Source: an uncultured Comamonadaceae bacterium (lineage in GTDB: Bacteria > Pseudomonadota > Gammaproteobacteria > Burkholderiales > Burkholderiaceae_C). Taken from it: a stretch of DNA of 7,619 bases. Positions 1-6,938 of the stretch are shown piece by piece; position 1 is the stretch's first letter; the number at the start of each line of letters is the position of its first letter. Location of the stretch: assembly GCA_937893415.1 (NCBI GenBank), contig CALBWZ010000043.1, positions 1 through 7,619 of the forward strand. The letters run 5' to 3'. The position numbers and the translations under genes were made by a program. The notes under the pieces are model-generated. The model worked only from the letters and a program-made list of their open reading frames with translations, had not been told where the DNA came from and made no database searches.

Positions 1-1648
1 GCAAGCGGGTGTGCCCCTGGTGCCGGGATACCACGGCGACAACCAAGACGCGATGTTCTTACAGTCGCAAGCCGATGGCATGGGCTACCCGGTATTGATC
101 AAGGCCAATGCAGGTGGCGGCGGTAAAGGCATGCGCATCGTGGAGGCCAGCGCCGACTTTGCTGCAGCGTTGGAGTCTTGCCAACGCGAAGCCATCAAAA
201 GCTTTGCCAATGACTCGGTGCTGATTGAAAAGTACATGCAGCGCCCGCGGCACATTGAAATTCAAGTGTTTGGTGACATGCACGGCAACTGTGTGTATTT
301 GTTTGAGCGTGACTGCTCTGTGCAGCGCCGCCACCAAAAAGTGTTGGAAGAAGCGCCAGCGCCTGGCATCACGCAAGCTTTTCGACAAGCCATGGGCGAA
401 GCCGCCGTCGCTGCTGCCAAAGCGGTGAATTACGTGGGGGCTGGCACGGTGGAATTCATTGTGGAGCAGTCGCCACTTGGTGGGGCTGGCGACATGGCGT
501 TTTACTTCATGGAAATGAACACGCGCTTGCAGGTTGAGCACCCAGTGACAGAGGCGATTACGGGCTTGGACTTGGTGGAGTGGCAACTGCGCGTAGCAGC
601 CGGTGAGGTCTTGCCAAAAACGCAAGACCAGTTGTCCATGCGTGGCCACGCCATTGAAGCGCGCATTTGTGCTGAGAATCCCAACCAACAGTTTTTGCCT
701 GCCACGGGTCAGTTGTTGCACTTTGCCACGCCACAAGCGTCGCGTTTTGAGTTGGCTGGTGACAATGGCGTGCGTTTGGATACGGGTGTCACCCAGGGCG
801 ACGTGGTCTCACCGTTTTATGATTCCATGTTGGCCAAGCTGATTGTGTGGGGAGCTGACCGAGAGCAAGCGCTGGCCAAGCTCGATGCGGCTTTGAGCGA
901 GATGAACGTGGTGGGCGTGGCCAACAACGTGGCGTTTTTGCGCGATGTGGTTCAAAGCCAGTCGTTTAGCCAAGCCATCCTCGACACCGCTTTGATAGAG
1001 CGTGAGCACGCCAATCTATTTAAAACCAACACCTTACCTGCGGTGACAGCTTGTGCCGCTGCTGTGGCGCATGGTTTGCAGCAAGAAATGGCGGGTATTG
1101 ACAACGACCCATGGAGCGCCCGCGATGGCTGGCAAACCACCGGTGTTGCAGCCCGTCACTTCAACCTGCAGTGGATGCAAACCGATGAGCCCCAAGACGT
1201 GCGAGCAAGCCTCAGCAATGGCCGCTTGGCCATAACACACCAAGGCGGTGTGACAGAGCACAGCTTTGATTGGCGCGCCAGCGCTAAAGGGCTGTCTATT
1301 TGCCTAGACGGTCAGTGGTGTGATGTGTCTGTCGTGGCCGCTGGCATGCAGCGCCATGTGTTTGCCCGCAGCGGCCAGGCGTTGCTCAGCGTGGTGGACT
1401 TGCTGTCTGCCAGCCAACAAGTAGACGTTGGTGGTGGCGGCTTAAACGCACCCATGCCCGGCAAAGTGGTGAGCATTGCGGTGAAAGCAGGTGACACGGT
1501 GAGCAAAGGCCAAGTGGTGGCCGTGATGGAAGCCATGAAAATGGAGCACAGCATTGCCAGCCCACGCGACGGTGTGGTGGCCGAGGTGCTTTATGCGGTG
1601 GCAGATCAAGTGGCCGAAGGCCAAGCCCTGCTCACGCTACACGACTAA
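1..1648 (+). CDS. mccA: Methylcrotonyl-CoA carboxylase biotin-containing (alpha) subunit, 5' truncated by window edge
   Basis: This subunit carboxylates its own biotin with ATP and bicarbonate, and a beta subunit then passes the carboxyl group to 3-methylcrotonyl-CoA in leucine breakdown (also named liuD). The frame is already open at base 2 and reads Q-A-G-V-P-L-V-P-G, so the GTG at 11 is an internal valine. About 120-130 N-terminal residues are missing, judged against biotin carboxylase. Counting that valine as residue 1, the ATP-grasp glycine loop GGGGKGMR is at 35-42. The catalytic EMNTRLQVEHPVTE segment starts at 168 (E168, N170, R172), and IEAR with R218 follows. A linker/BT region runs from about 340 to 465. 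The C-terminal biotinyl domain has EAMKMEHS with biotin-accepting lysine K510 (codon 1538-1540). The substrate is inferred from the HMG-CoA lyase two genes downstream; propionyl-CoA or geranyl-CoA carboxylase alpha subunits look similar. The domain architecture is near certain and the substrate is likely. Confidence 0.9.
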   Translation, partial: QAGVPLVPGYHGDNQDAMFLQSQADGMGYPVLIKANAGGGGKGMRIVEASADFAAALESCQREAIKSFANDSVLIEKYMQRPRHIEIQVFGDMHGNCVYLFERDCSVQRRHQKVLEEAPAPGITQAFRQAMGEAAVAAAKAVNYVGAGTVEFIVEQSPLGGAGDMAFYFMEMNTRLQVEHPVTEAITGLDLVEWQLRVAAGEVLPKTQDQLSMRGHAIEARICAENPNQQFLPATGQLLHFATPQASRFELAGDNGVRLDTGVTQGDVVSPFYDSMLAKLIVWGADREQALAKLDAALSEMNVVGVANNVAFLRDVVQSQSFSQAILDTALIEREHANLFKTNTLPAVTACAAAVAHGLQQEMAGIDNDPWSARDGWQTTGVAARHFNLQWMQTDEPQDVRASLSNGRLAITHQGGVTEHSFDWRASAKGLSICLDGQWCDVSVVAAGMQRHVFARSGQALLSVVDLLSASQQVDVGGGGLNAPMPGKVVSIAVKAGDTVSKGQVVAVMEAMKMEHSIASPRDGVVAEVLYAVADQVAEGQALLTLHD

Positions 1649-1689
1649 ACAAAACTGCATAAGACTCCAAAAGAAAAAACAGCCAGCGT

Positions 1690-1695
1690 TATGCT
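1690..1695 (+). promoter_or_regulatory. -10-like hexamer immediately before the dehydrogenase start
   Basis: TATGCT ends six bases before the ATG at 1702, and no Shine-Dalgarno is visible in the 53-base gap after the carboxylase. An A-rich tract (1668-1679) lies where a spacer would be, and no clear -35 box is present. If used, transcription would begin at or next to the ATG. The site is weak on its own and is listed because two other genes in the window show the same arrangement. Confidence 0.25.
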
Positions 1696-1701
1696 TCAGT
1701 C

Positions 1702-2643
1702 ATGAACATCACTTTTTGCGCCACGCACATCAATCCCAAAGTCTGGCTTGCCGAATTGCGGCTGGCTTTGCCTGAACACCACATTGCCCTGTGGAACGAG
1801 CAAGACCCAGGCAGCAATCCCGCAGCTGAAGCCGCCATTGTGTGGGCACCGCCACAAGCGTTTTTTGACCAGCAGCCCCAGCTTCAAGTGGGCTTTAACT
1901 TAGGCGCAGGTGTGGACGCATTGTTGCAAAAAACACTGCCAGTCAACATGGCGGTTATTCGTTTAGACGATGCCGGCATGTCTGTGCAAATGGCCGAGTA
2001 CGTGACGCAAGCAGTGGTGCGCTACTTTCGCGAGTTTGCCGAGCTAGAGCGTGACATGCGCGATGGCGAGTGGTCGTTTAGACGCCCACGTGAGCGCAGC
2101 GAATTTACCGTGGGTGTGATGGGTTTGGGCGTGTTGGGTCTGCGCGTTGCACGTGCCTTGCAGCACTTTGAATACCCGGTGGCGGGCTGGAGTCGCAGTG
2201 CCAAGTCGCTAGACGGCATCACGACTTTTGCTGGCGACAAACAGTTGCCAGACTTCATGGCGGCCTGCTCAGCGGTGGTGTGCCTGCTGCCTCTGACGCC
2301 AGATACCCGCCATATATTGCGCCGCGACACGCTCATGCACTTGCCTGTGGGGGCCTATCTGATTAACGTGGCAAGAGGTGAGCATCTGGTGCACGCCGAC
2401 TTGTTGGCCATGCTGGACAGTGGGCATGTAGCGGGTGCCACTTTAGACGTGTTTTCTACTGAGCCGCTGCCCAGCGAGCACCCATTCAGAAGCCATACCA
2501 AGATCATCTGTACGCCGCATGCGTCAGCCCGTACCTTACGCAGCGAATCTGTGGCGCAAATTGTTGGCAAATTTAAGCAATGGGTCGCCGGCACACCAGC
2601 CACCCATCTCAGTGGCTATGTGGACGCAGTGCGCGGCTATTAA
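1702..2643 (+). CDS. ghrA: D-2-hydroxyacid dehydrogenase, GhrA-like (glyoxylate/hydroxypyruvate reductase family)
   Basis: This is an NAD(P)H-dependent cytosolic oxidoreductase that interconverts 2-keto acids and D-2-hydroxy acids. Family members reduce glyoxylate and hydroxypyruvate. At 313 aa it has nearly the length of E. coli GhrA. The nucleotide-binding loop GLGVLG is at residues 141-146 and is followed by the AGWSRS strand, typical of NADP-preferring members. The catalytic triad of the family is present: R225 in NVARGE, E254 in DVFSTEPLPSEHPF and H273 in TPHASA. The ATG at 1702 is the natural start because the sequence opens directly with a beta-strand as in GhrA, although no ribosome binding site is visible. 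It lies 53 bases after the carboxylase and 14 before the lyase, so co-transcription is likely. Its physiological substrate cannot be read from sequence; a branched 2-keto acid is possible given its neighbours, but this is inference. Confidence 0.88.
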   Translation: MNITFCATHINPKVWLAELRLALPEHHIALWNEQDPGSNPAAEAAIVWAPPQAFFDQQPQLQVGFNLGAGVDALLQKTLPVNMAVIRLDDAGMSVQMAEYVTQAVVRYFREFAELERDMRDGEWSFRRPRERSEFTVGVMGLGVLGLRVARALQHFEYPVAGWSRSAKSLDGITTFAGDKQLPDFMAACSAVVCLLPLTPDTRHILRRDTLMHLPVGAYLINVARGEHLVHADLLAMLDSGHVAGATLDVFSTEPLPSEHPFRSHTKIICTPHASARTLRSESVAQIVGKFKQWVAGTPATHLSGYVDAVRGY

Positions 2644-2657
2644 CTCAGAACAACACC

Positions 2658-3599
2658 ATGAACTACCCAAGTCGCGTTTACATCACCGAGGTGGGCCCGC
2701 GTGATGGCCTGCAAAACGAACAAGCGATGGTGGCTGTCGCTGACAAGCTGGGCCTTATTGAGCGTTTGCTGCAAGCTGGCATTCGCCACTTCGAGGCCGC
2801 CAGTTTTGTCAGTCCTAAATGGGTACCGCAAATGAGCGACGCCCAAGACGTGATGGCGGCTTTGCAAGCGCCTGCGTTGGCGGCATTGCTGGCCCCCGCT
2901 ACCGTTAGCGTATTAACGCCCAACATGAAGGGCTTGGAGGCCGCATTGGCTGCAGGTGCGCAAGAGGTGGTGGTGTTTGGTGCGGCCAGTGAGGCCTTTA
3001 GCCACAAGAATATCAACTGTTCTATTGCCGAATCTATGGCCATGTTTGAACCAGTGGTGGCCGCCGCACATGCCGCTGGCGTTGCCACACGGGGAGCTAT
3101 TTCGTGCGCAGTTGGCTGCCCTTATGAAGGCGAGGTCGCACCTGCCAAAGTGGCAGATGTGGCTCGCATGATGAAAGCCATGGGTGTACAACGCATTGCG
3201 GTGGCCGACACCATTGGCGTGGGCACGCCGCGCGCCGTCCAAGCGGCCCTGGAGGCCGCGCTGCAACATTACGACATAGACCATGTTGCTGGCCACTTCC
3301 ATGACACCTACGGTCAAGCACTGTCCAATACTTTGGCGGCGTTGCAAATGGGTGTGAGCCACTTTGAGTCGTCTATCGCTGGCTTGGGCGGCTGCCCGTA
3401 CGCCAAAGGCGCAACTGGCAACGTGGCCACAGAAGACGTCGTGTACATGCTGCACGGCATGGGCATAGATACTGGTATTGATGTAGACAAGCTGGTGGAC
3501 GCAGCCGCATTCATCAGCAAGGTATTGGGTCGTCAGCCTAACTGCCGGGTCAGCGTGGCCATGCTCAACAAACGGATGGCGTCAAGCGGGCCTAAGTAA
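2658..3599 (+). CDS. mvaB: Hydroxymethylglutaryl-CoA lyase
   Basis: This enzyme cleaves 3-hydroxy-3-methylglutaryl-CoA to acetoacetate and acetyl-CoA, the last step of leucine degradation (also called liuE or hmgL). It has a TIM-barrel fold and depends on a divalent metal. The start chosen is ATG 2658, giving 313 aa. An in-frame ATG at 2580 would add 26 residues that overlap the preceding gene in another frame and do not resemble the family. Family signatures are intact: EVGPRDGLQNE at 11-21, with R15 and metal ligand D16; GHFHDTYGQ at 212-220, with metal-binding H213 and H215; and AGLGGCPYA with catalytic C246. The closing ATEDVVYMLHGMGI segment also matches. No Shine-Dalgarno is evident in the 14-base gap, so it may be read by coupling to the dehydrogenase. 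Confidence in function is high. Confidence 0.96.
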   Translation: MNYPSRVYITEVGPRDGLQNEQAMVAVADKLGLIERLLQAGIRHFEAASFVSPKWVPQMSDAQDVMAALQAPALAALLAPATVSVLTPNMKGLEAALAAGAQEVVVFGAASEAFSHKNINCSIAESMAMFEPVVAAAHAAGVATRGAISCAVGCPYEGEVAPAKVADVARMMKAMGVQRIAVADTIGVGTPRAVQAALEAALQHYDIDHVAGHFHDTYGQALSNTLAALQMGVSHFESSIAGLGGCPYAKGATGNVATEDVVYMLHGMGIDTGIDVDKLVDAAAFISKVLGRQPNCRVSVAMLNKRMASSGPK

Positions 3600-3620
3600 G
3601 TGTTAACTCTGCGCATGGGT

Positions 3621-3626
3621 TACAGT
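3621..3626 (+). promoter_or_regulatory. -10-like hexamer immediately before slyX
   Basis: TACAGT ends seven bases before the slyX ATG at 3634. The 34-base gap after the lyase stop holds no purine-rich ribosome binding site and no convincing -35 box at 16-18 bases. It could make a leaderless slyX transcript or simply be chance; the gene could equally be read through from the lyase. Confidence 0.25.
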
Positions 3627-3633
3627 CGCAGCC

Positions 3634-3864
3634 ATGAGCACACCAAGCAACGACTTATACGCGCAACGCCTAGAAGACCTAGAGGTCAAACTCGCCTACA
3701 CCGAAGACGCGGTTGACAAGCTAGACGAGGTGGTGGCGCGCCAGCAAACAGACATTGACGCGTTGATTGTGCAAGTGCTGCAGCTTAAAAAGCGCACACC
3801 TGAAAGTGGCGACTCTTCCGGTGAGTTCAGAAGCCTGCGCGACGATTTACCGCCGCACTACTAA
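3634..3864 (+). CDS. slyX: SlyX family protein
   Basis: This is a 76-aa cytosolic protein of the SlyX family, whose role is not established. It is almost entirely predicted coiled coil: heptad-like leucines, isoleucines and valines run from about residue 10 to 53 (LEDLEVKLAYTEDAVDKLDE and onward to VLQLKKR). A polar linker follows, with the characteristic C-terminal ending DLPPHY. Length and ending match the family well. The gene starts 34 bases after the HMG-CoA lyase stop on the same strand and is probably the last gene of that run, since the next gene converges on it. There is no functional link to leucine breakdown that I can see, so the adjacency may be incidental. Confidence 0.9.
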   Translation: MSTPSNDLYAQRLEDLEVKLAYTEDAVDKLDEVVARQQTDIDALIVQVLQLKKRTPESGDSSGEFRSLRDDLPPHY

Positions 3865-3877
3865 AGCCACTGGCTGG

Positions 3878-3892
3878 TTCAGTCCCACTGAA
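3878..3892 (+). terminator. Perfect hairpin between convergent genes, possible bidirectional stop signal
   Basis: TTCAGT-CCC-ACTGAA forms a perfect 6-bp stem with a 3-base loop in the 42-base gap between slyX and the converging oxidoreductase. A second small stem (AGCC-ACT-GGCT, 3865-3875) precedes it directly after the slyX stop. Neither is followed by a T-run on either strand and the stem is AT/GC mixed, so this is not a canonical intrinsic terminator. Its position is the main argument. Confidence 0.3.
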
Positions 3893-3906
3893 GGTGACTC
3901 AATACG

Positions 3907-4941
3907 TTAGGCAAAGGCCAATTCTTGAGGTTTGCGAACCACTTTTGTAATAGCCTGTGCCGCAATATCCAGTGAACGCATGCGCAGCGCGGGATCAAAC
4001 ACATCACTGACCAATACAAACTCATCGGCTTGTGTGGCGTCTAGCAGTTGCTGAAAGCCGCTTTGCACGGTTTGTGGACTGCCAATCACCGCGGCGGCCA
4101 AAAAGTCGTCGATGGCCGCGCGTGCGTTGGCAGGCAAGCTGGCCAAGAAATGTTCGCGGGGTGCAGGCAGCTGGCCTCGCTGACCAGTCAAAATGCCCAG
4201 CACGCGTTGGTAGGTGCTGCTGGCTAAAAAATCGGCCTCTTCGTCTGTTGGCGCGGCAATGAGAGGGACGCCAATAGCGACATAAGGCTTGGCCACTTGC
4301 TCACTGGGTTGAAACGTGTCGCGGTAGATCTGCAACGCTTGCAACAACATACGCGGCGCAAAATGCGAGGCAAATGCAAATGGCAAACCGCGTTGTGCTG
4401 CCAATTGTGCAGAAAACAAGCTGGAGCCCAGCAGCCAAATGGGCACATTGGTGTTGGCTCCAGGCATGGCGGTGACCGCATGCTCAGATTGGACAGGCCC
4501 CAACAAGCGCTGTAACTCCGCCACGTCGTTTGGGAAATCCTGCTCGGTTTCGGGTCGGTCTCTGCGCAAGGCGCGCATGGTGTTGCGGTCTGTGCCGGGT
4601 GCGCGGCCCAGTCCTAGGTCAATGCGGTTGGGATGCAATTCCGCCAAGGTGCCAAAGGCTTCTGCTACTACCAGTGGGGCATGGTTGGGCAGCATGATGC
4701 CGCCAGATCCGACGCGAATGCGTTGTGTACCTCCGGCGATATGGCCAACCAGCACAGCAGTGGCCGAGCAGGCAATGCCGCTCATGTTGTGGTGCTCAGC
4801 CAACCAGTAGCGTGTAAAGCCCAGATGCTCGGCATGTTGGGCCGTTTGCAGCGCAAGGTCTAGAGCTTGCCGCACACTTGAGCCTTCACGTACGGCGACC
4901 AAGTCGAGCATGGAAAGCGTGGGTAAGAGGTTGTCTGTCAT
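3907..4941 (-). CDS. yhbW: LLM-class flavin-dependent oxidoreductase, YhbW-like
   Basis: This is a 344-aa luciferase-like monooxygenase-fold protein, expected to be an FMN-dependent cytosolic enzyme with a TIM barrel. The substrate is unknown. It resembles E. coli YhbW along its length: [13 protein letters not shown] near the N-terminus, [10 protein letters not shown] at 44-53, [14 protein letters not shown] around 78-91 and [13 protein letters not shown] at 106-118. The mid-protein segments [15 protein letters not shown] and [11 protein letters not shown] are also shared. The start ATG (complement of 4939-4941) gives the expected N-terminus MTDN, and no clear Shine-Dalgarno precedes it. The gene converges on slyX (42-base gap) and diverges from the exporter (59-base gap), so it is probably monocistronic. 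Family assignment is firm; no specific reaction can be given. Confidence 0.93.
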   Translation of the reverse strand: MTDNLLPTLSMLDLVAVREGSSVRQALDLALQTAQHAEHLGFTRYWLAEHHNMSGIACSATAVLVGHIAGGTQRIRVGSGGIMLPNHAPLVVAEAFGTLAELHPNRIDLGLGRAPGTDRNTMRALRRDRPETEQDFPNDVAELQRLLGPVQSEHAVTAMPGANTNVPIWLLGSSLFSAQLAAQRGLPFAFASHFAPRMLLQALQIYRDTFQPSEQVAKPYVAIGVPLIAAPTDEEADFLASSTYQRVLGILTGQRGQLPAPREHFLASLPANARAAIDDFLAAAVIGSPQTVQSGFQQLLDATQADEFVLVSDVFDPALRMRSLDIAAQAITKVVRKPQELAFA

Positions 4942-4988
4942 AGGCTATTGTCAGGTATTTAATCGGAGCGTGCGTGTGCCAACACCGC

Positions 4989-4994
4989 TACACT
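4989..4994 (+). promoter_or_regulatory. -10-like hexamer before the exporter, in the divergent yhbW-rhtB gap
   Basis: TACACT ends six bases before the ATG at 5001, again with no Shine-Dalgarno between. The 59-base divergent gap (4942-5000) must carry promoters for both genes. On the minus strand a TTGGCA (4982-4977) could serve as a -35 for yhbW, but the hexamer at usable spacing (TAAATA, 4961-4956, 15-base spacer) is poor. No clear operator palindrome is seen in the gap. Confidence 0.28.
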
Positions 4995-5000
4995 CTACCG

Positions 5001-5663
5001 ATGGAATTAACCGTGTGGATGACTTATTTTGTAGCGTGCTGGGTGATTGCCGTGTCGCCTGGGTCTGGCGCAGTTATTTGCATGAGTCACGGTTTGGCGT
5101 ATGGCGTAAAAAAAACCTCGGCCACTGTGCTGGGCTTGCAACTGGGTTTGGCCGTTGTGCTGCTCATCGCTGGTGCAGGAGTAGGCGCCGTGCTGGTGGC
5201 TTCCGCCAATGCCTTTTTGGTGGTGAAAGTGGTGGGTGCCGCTTATTTGTTTTACCTAGGTATCAAGCAGTGGCGTGCCTCCGTGGGCAGCAGCGAGTCA
5301 GCTGTGGCAGATGCCACGCAGGCGGTTACAAGCGGTTTGAGCAAGCGCATACCCACCACCCGCGAGCGGGTGCTGACAGGCATGTTGACCAACCTGTCCA
5401 ACCCCAAAGGGATTGTGTTTATGGTGGCGGTGCTGCCGCAGTTCATAGACCCTAGCAAATCCTTGCTGGTGCAGTTGGCCATTTTGTGTGCCACCATGAA
5501 TACAGTGGACACCGTGGTGATGCACGGCTACGCTTTTTTAGCGTCACGTTTACAAACACTCATGCGTTCGGTCAAAGCCCAGCGCAATCAAAACCGCCTG
5601 TTTGGCGGCGTACTTATGTTGATGGGCACCAGTTTGCTGCTGGTGCGCAGGGGGACCACTTAA
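5001..5663 (+). CDS. rhtB: LysE/RhtB-family amino-acid exporter, RhtB-like
   Basis: This is a 220-aa inner-membrane exporter. E. coli RhtB exports homoserine and homoserine lactone; the substrate here is inferred only. It is very hydrophobic, with about five to six membrane segments. The RhtB subgroup signature SPGSGA is at 19-24, where many LysE relatives have PGP. It is followed by LGLQLGLAVVL, GAAYLFYLGIKQWRA, and the conserved cytoplasmic-loop motif NPKGIVF (N134, P135, K136) leading to LPQFID at 145-150. VDTVVMHGYAFLASR and NRLFGGVLMLMG close the match. ATG 5001 (MELTVW) is preferred over an in-frame codon at 4974 because it lines up with the RhtB N-terminus and the upstream residues are polar. 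It shares a short divergent gap with the oxidoreductase gene. Only two bases separate it from the next gene, so the two are almost certainly one operon. Confidence 0.9.
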   Translation: MELTVWMTYFVACWVIAVSPGSGAVICMSHGLAYGVKKTSATVLGLQLGLAVVLLIAGAGVGAVLVASANAFLVVKVVGAAYLFYLGIKQWRASVGSSESAVADATQAVTSGLSKRIPTTRERVLTGMLTNLSNPKGIVFMVAVLPQFIDPSKSLLVQLAILCATMNTVDTVVMHGYAFLASRLQTLMRSVKAQRNQNRLFGGVLMLMGTSLLLVRRGTT

Positions 5664-5665
5664 AC

Positions 5666-5908
5666 ATGGCTATTGACGACTCACTAGAAGCCCGCTGGCA
5701 ACGCGCCCAGCGCTTAAGCCCCCACCAGGTGCCTTCGCCTTGTGTGGGCGTATGCTCTATGAGCAGCGTCACCCCCGACCACCCCGTGTGCGCAGGCTGC
5801 TACCGCAACCTCGATGAAATTGCCCGATGGGGCGGCATGACTGAAGCAGACAAACACGGGGTTTGGCAAGATTTGCGCGCCCGCGAAGTAGCACAGTTTG
5901 ACAGTTAA
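5666..5908 (+). CDS. DUF1289 family small cysteine-motif protein
   Basis: This is an 80-aa protein of the DUF1289 family (E. coli YdhL-like), of unknown function. The defining cysteines are in place: SPC26-VGVC30, then C42-AGC45, spaced C-x3-C-x11-C-x2-C, which suggests a metal or iron-sulfur site although that is unproven. The C-terminal part NLDEIARWGGMTEADKH also fits the family. ATG 5666 is chosen because it gives the usual length, lies two bases after the exporter stop, and is preceded by a purine run (AGGGGGA, 5649-5655) inside the exporter's last codons that can act as its ribosome binding site. Translation coupling to the exporter is likely. The next gene converges after 38 bases, and I see no canonical terminator there. 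Confidence 0.88.
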   Translation: MAIDDSLEARWQRAQRLSPHQVPSPCVGVCSMSSVTPDHPVCAGCYRNLDEIARWGGMTEADKHGVWQDLRAREVAQFDS

Positions 5909-5946
5909 GCAGGGCGCGCCAGCAGGCTAGCACCCTCGTTGCGTGC

Positions 5947-6348
5947 TTAACTGGCTTTTGGCACCCTGAACAGCGCGCACAGTTTGTGACCGTCTGGGTC
6001 GCGAACATAAGCCAGATGCAACGCGCCCATGGCGCTGTCACGCAAACCAGGAGGTTCTTCAATCGACACGCCACCATGTGCCACAGCTGTGTCGTGGAAT
6101 GCTGTCACCTGTTCTGCTGATGTGCACTTGAAACCAATGGTGCTGCCATTTCCCGCAGTGGCTGCCTCTCCGTTGATCGGCTCGCTGATGCTCAGTGAGT
6201 TGCCCTCATGGCGGTAAAACAGGCGGGCTTGCCCCGTGGTGTTTGTGTTCAAAATGGGTTCGCCAGCACCCAAGGTGCCAAGCACCGCGTTGTAAAAGCG
6301 CTTGGAGCGCGCAATATCATTCGTTCCCAGCATGATGTGGTTAAACAT
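5947..6348 (-). CDS. VOC family (glyoxalase/bleomycin-resistance fold) protein
   Basis: This is a 133-aa single VOC-fold protein made of two beta-alpha-beta-beta-beta modules. It opens with MFNHIMLGTNDIARSKRFYN, a classic first strand with a potential metal ligand H4. It ends with HLAYVRDPDGHKLCALFR, the family's last strand and turn. Relatives are often labelled lactoylglutathione lyase-like, but most have no known substrate, and I would not assign glyoxalase I activity from this sequence. The ATG (complement of 6346-6348) is supported by a strong Shine-Dalgarno five bases upstream, the clearest in the window. It converges with the DUF1289 gene and has a 597-base gap behind it, so it is probably transcribed alone. 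Confidence 0.88.
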   Translation of the reverse strand: MFNHIMLGTNDIARSKRFYNAVLGTLGAGEPILNTNTTGQARLFYRHEGNSLSISEPINGEAATAGNGSTIGFKCTSAEQVTAFHDTAVAHGGVSIEEPPGLRDSAMGALHLAYVRDPDGHKLCALFRVPKAS

Positions 6349-6353
6349 GTGTG

Positions 6354-6360
6354 TCTCCTA
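6354..6360 (-). promoter_or_regulatory. Ribosome binding site of the VOC gene
   Basis: On the minus strand TAGGAGA lies with its last base five bases before the ATG. It is a near-consensus Shine-Dalgarno and fixes the start of the VOC gene. It contrasts with the other starts in the window, most of which have none. Confidence 0.7.
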
Positions 6361-6704
6361 GTATTTTCGATATGTTACTTAAAGAATTGCCCGCCTTGTG
6401 TCACCAGATACCCGCCGTGGCCGACGATGCTGTTGTTCGTTGTTGGCAGCCATTGCGCGGCGTATGCTGGCGCTTTACCAAGCTGCACTCGAAGGTGGGT
6501 GCATACACGGTCTCATGTGGCATTGGGTTGCACACACACTGAAACAGCGCCACAAAGCCCGATCTGTAGAAGCTGCCGAATGCGCCTGTGCGCTCACGAC
6601 GTCCTAGGCGAGTTAACGCTGCGTTGGACAGGTAAAAACCGTCCGTATGCAGCAACTTCGACGGGTCAGATAAAGCGTTTTGTAGCTTCGCTGCCAAGTG
6701 GTTT

Positions 6705-6780
6705 TGTCAGCGCCGGGCGTACCCACTATGCCAACAATGCCCCAGTGCTTCAAAGCTGCAGATGAGGCCAGGCGCTGACA
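6705..6780. repeat. 10-bp perfect inverted repeat in the long gap
   Basis: TGTCAGCGCC (6705-6714) is exactly complementary to GGCGCTGACA (6771-6780), separated by 56 bases. The pairing does not extend beyond ten bases apart from a few G-T pairs. A match of this size at this distance is about what chance would give once in a window this long, so its significance is uncertain. Confidence 0.4.
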
Positions 6781-6930
6781 GCGTGGGGCATGCAGCGCTG
6801 GTATAGGCGGTTTCTTCATAAACAGGGTGTCTGCTGCAGTGCCTAGTCGGACCTTGCGCAACACAGATGCACGCATAGGGCATAAACTATTTACGAGCAC
6901 TGCAAGCATGTTTCTTGCCAGTTTGTGTAC

Positions 6931-6938
6931 GAGAAAGG
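6931..6938 (+). promoter_or_regulatory. Ribosome binding site of the universal stress protein gene
   Basis: GAGAAAGG contains AAGG (6935-6938), seven bases before ATG 6946. It supports that ATG over the in-frame GTG at 6925, which would place this site inside the coding sequence. Confidence 0.5.

Noticed and set aside
59..736. 225-codon open frame on the minus strand opposite the carboxylase
   Set aside because: It lies wholly antisense to a strongly conserved enzyme, has no domain features, and is the usual by-product of codon bias in GC-rich genes.
2580..2657. In-frame ATG at 2580 as an earlier start for HMG-CoA lyase
   Set aside because: It would overlap the dehydrogenase by 64 bases and add residues unlike the family; ATG 2658 lies just ahead of the conserved first strand.
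2299..6416. Exact 13-base match CCAGATACCCGCC at 2299-2311 and 6404-6416
   Set aside because: One 13-base coincidence is expected about this often in a 7.6-kb window, and the flanks do not match.
6615..6633. GTTGGAC and nearby AACGCTGCGTT as a possible integron attC core
   Set aside because: No partner RYYYAAC core at the right distance, no imperfect stem between cores, and no integrase or cassette-like neighbours.
6208..6765. 185-codon plus-strand frame starting inside the VOC gene
   Set aside because: Its first third is antisense to the VOC gene and the rest is cysteine- and arginine-rich with no recognisable motif, typical of non-coding translation.
6613..6909. Minus-strand frame with a GTPGADKTT stretch resembling a P-loop
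   Set aside because: The key glycine before lysine is replaced by aspartate, no surrounding NTPase features exist, and no ribosome binding site is seen.
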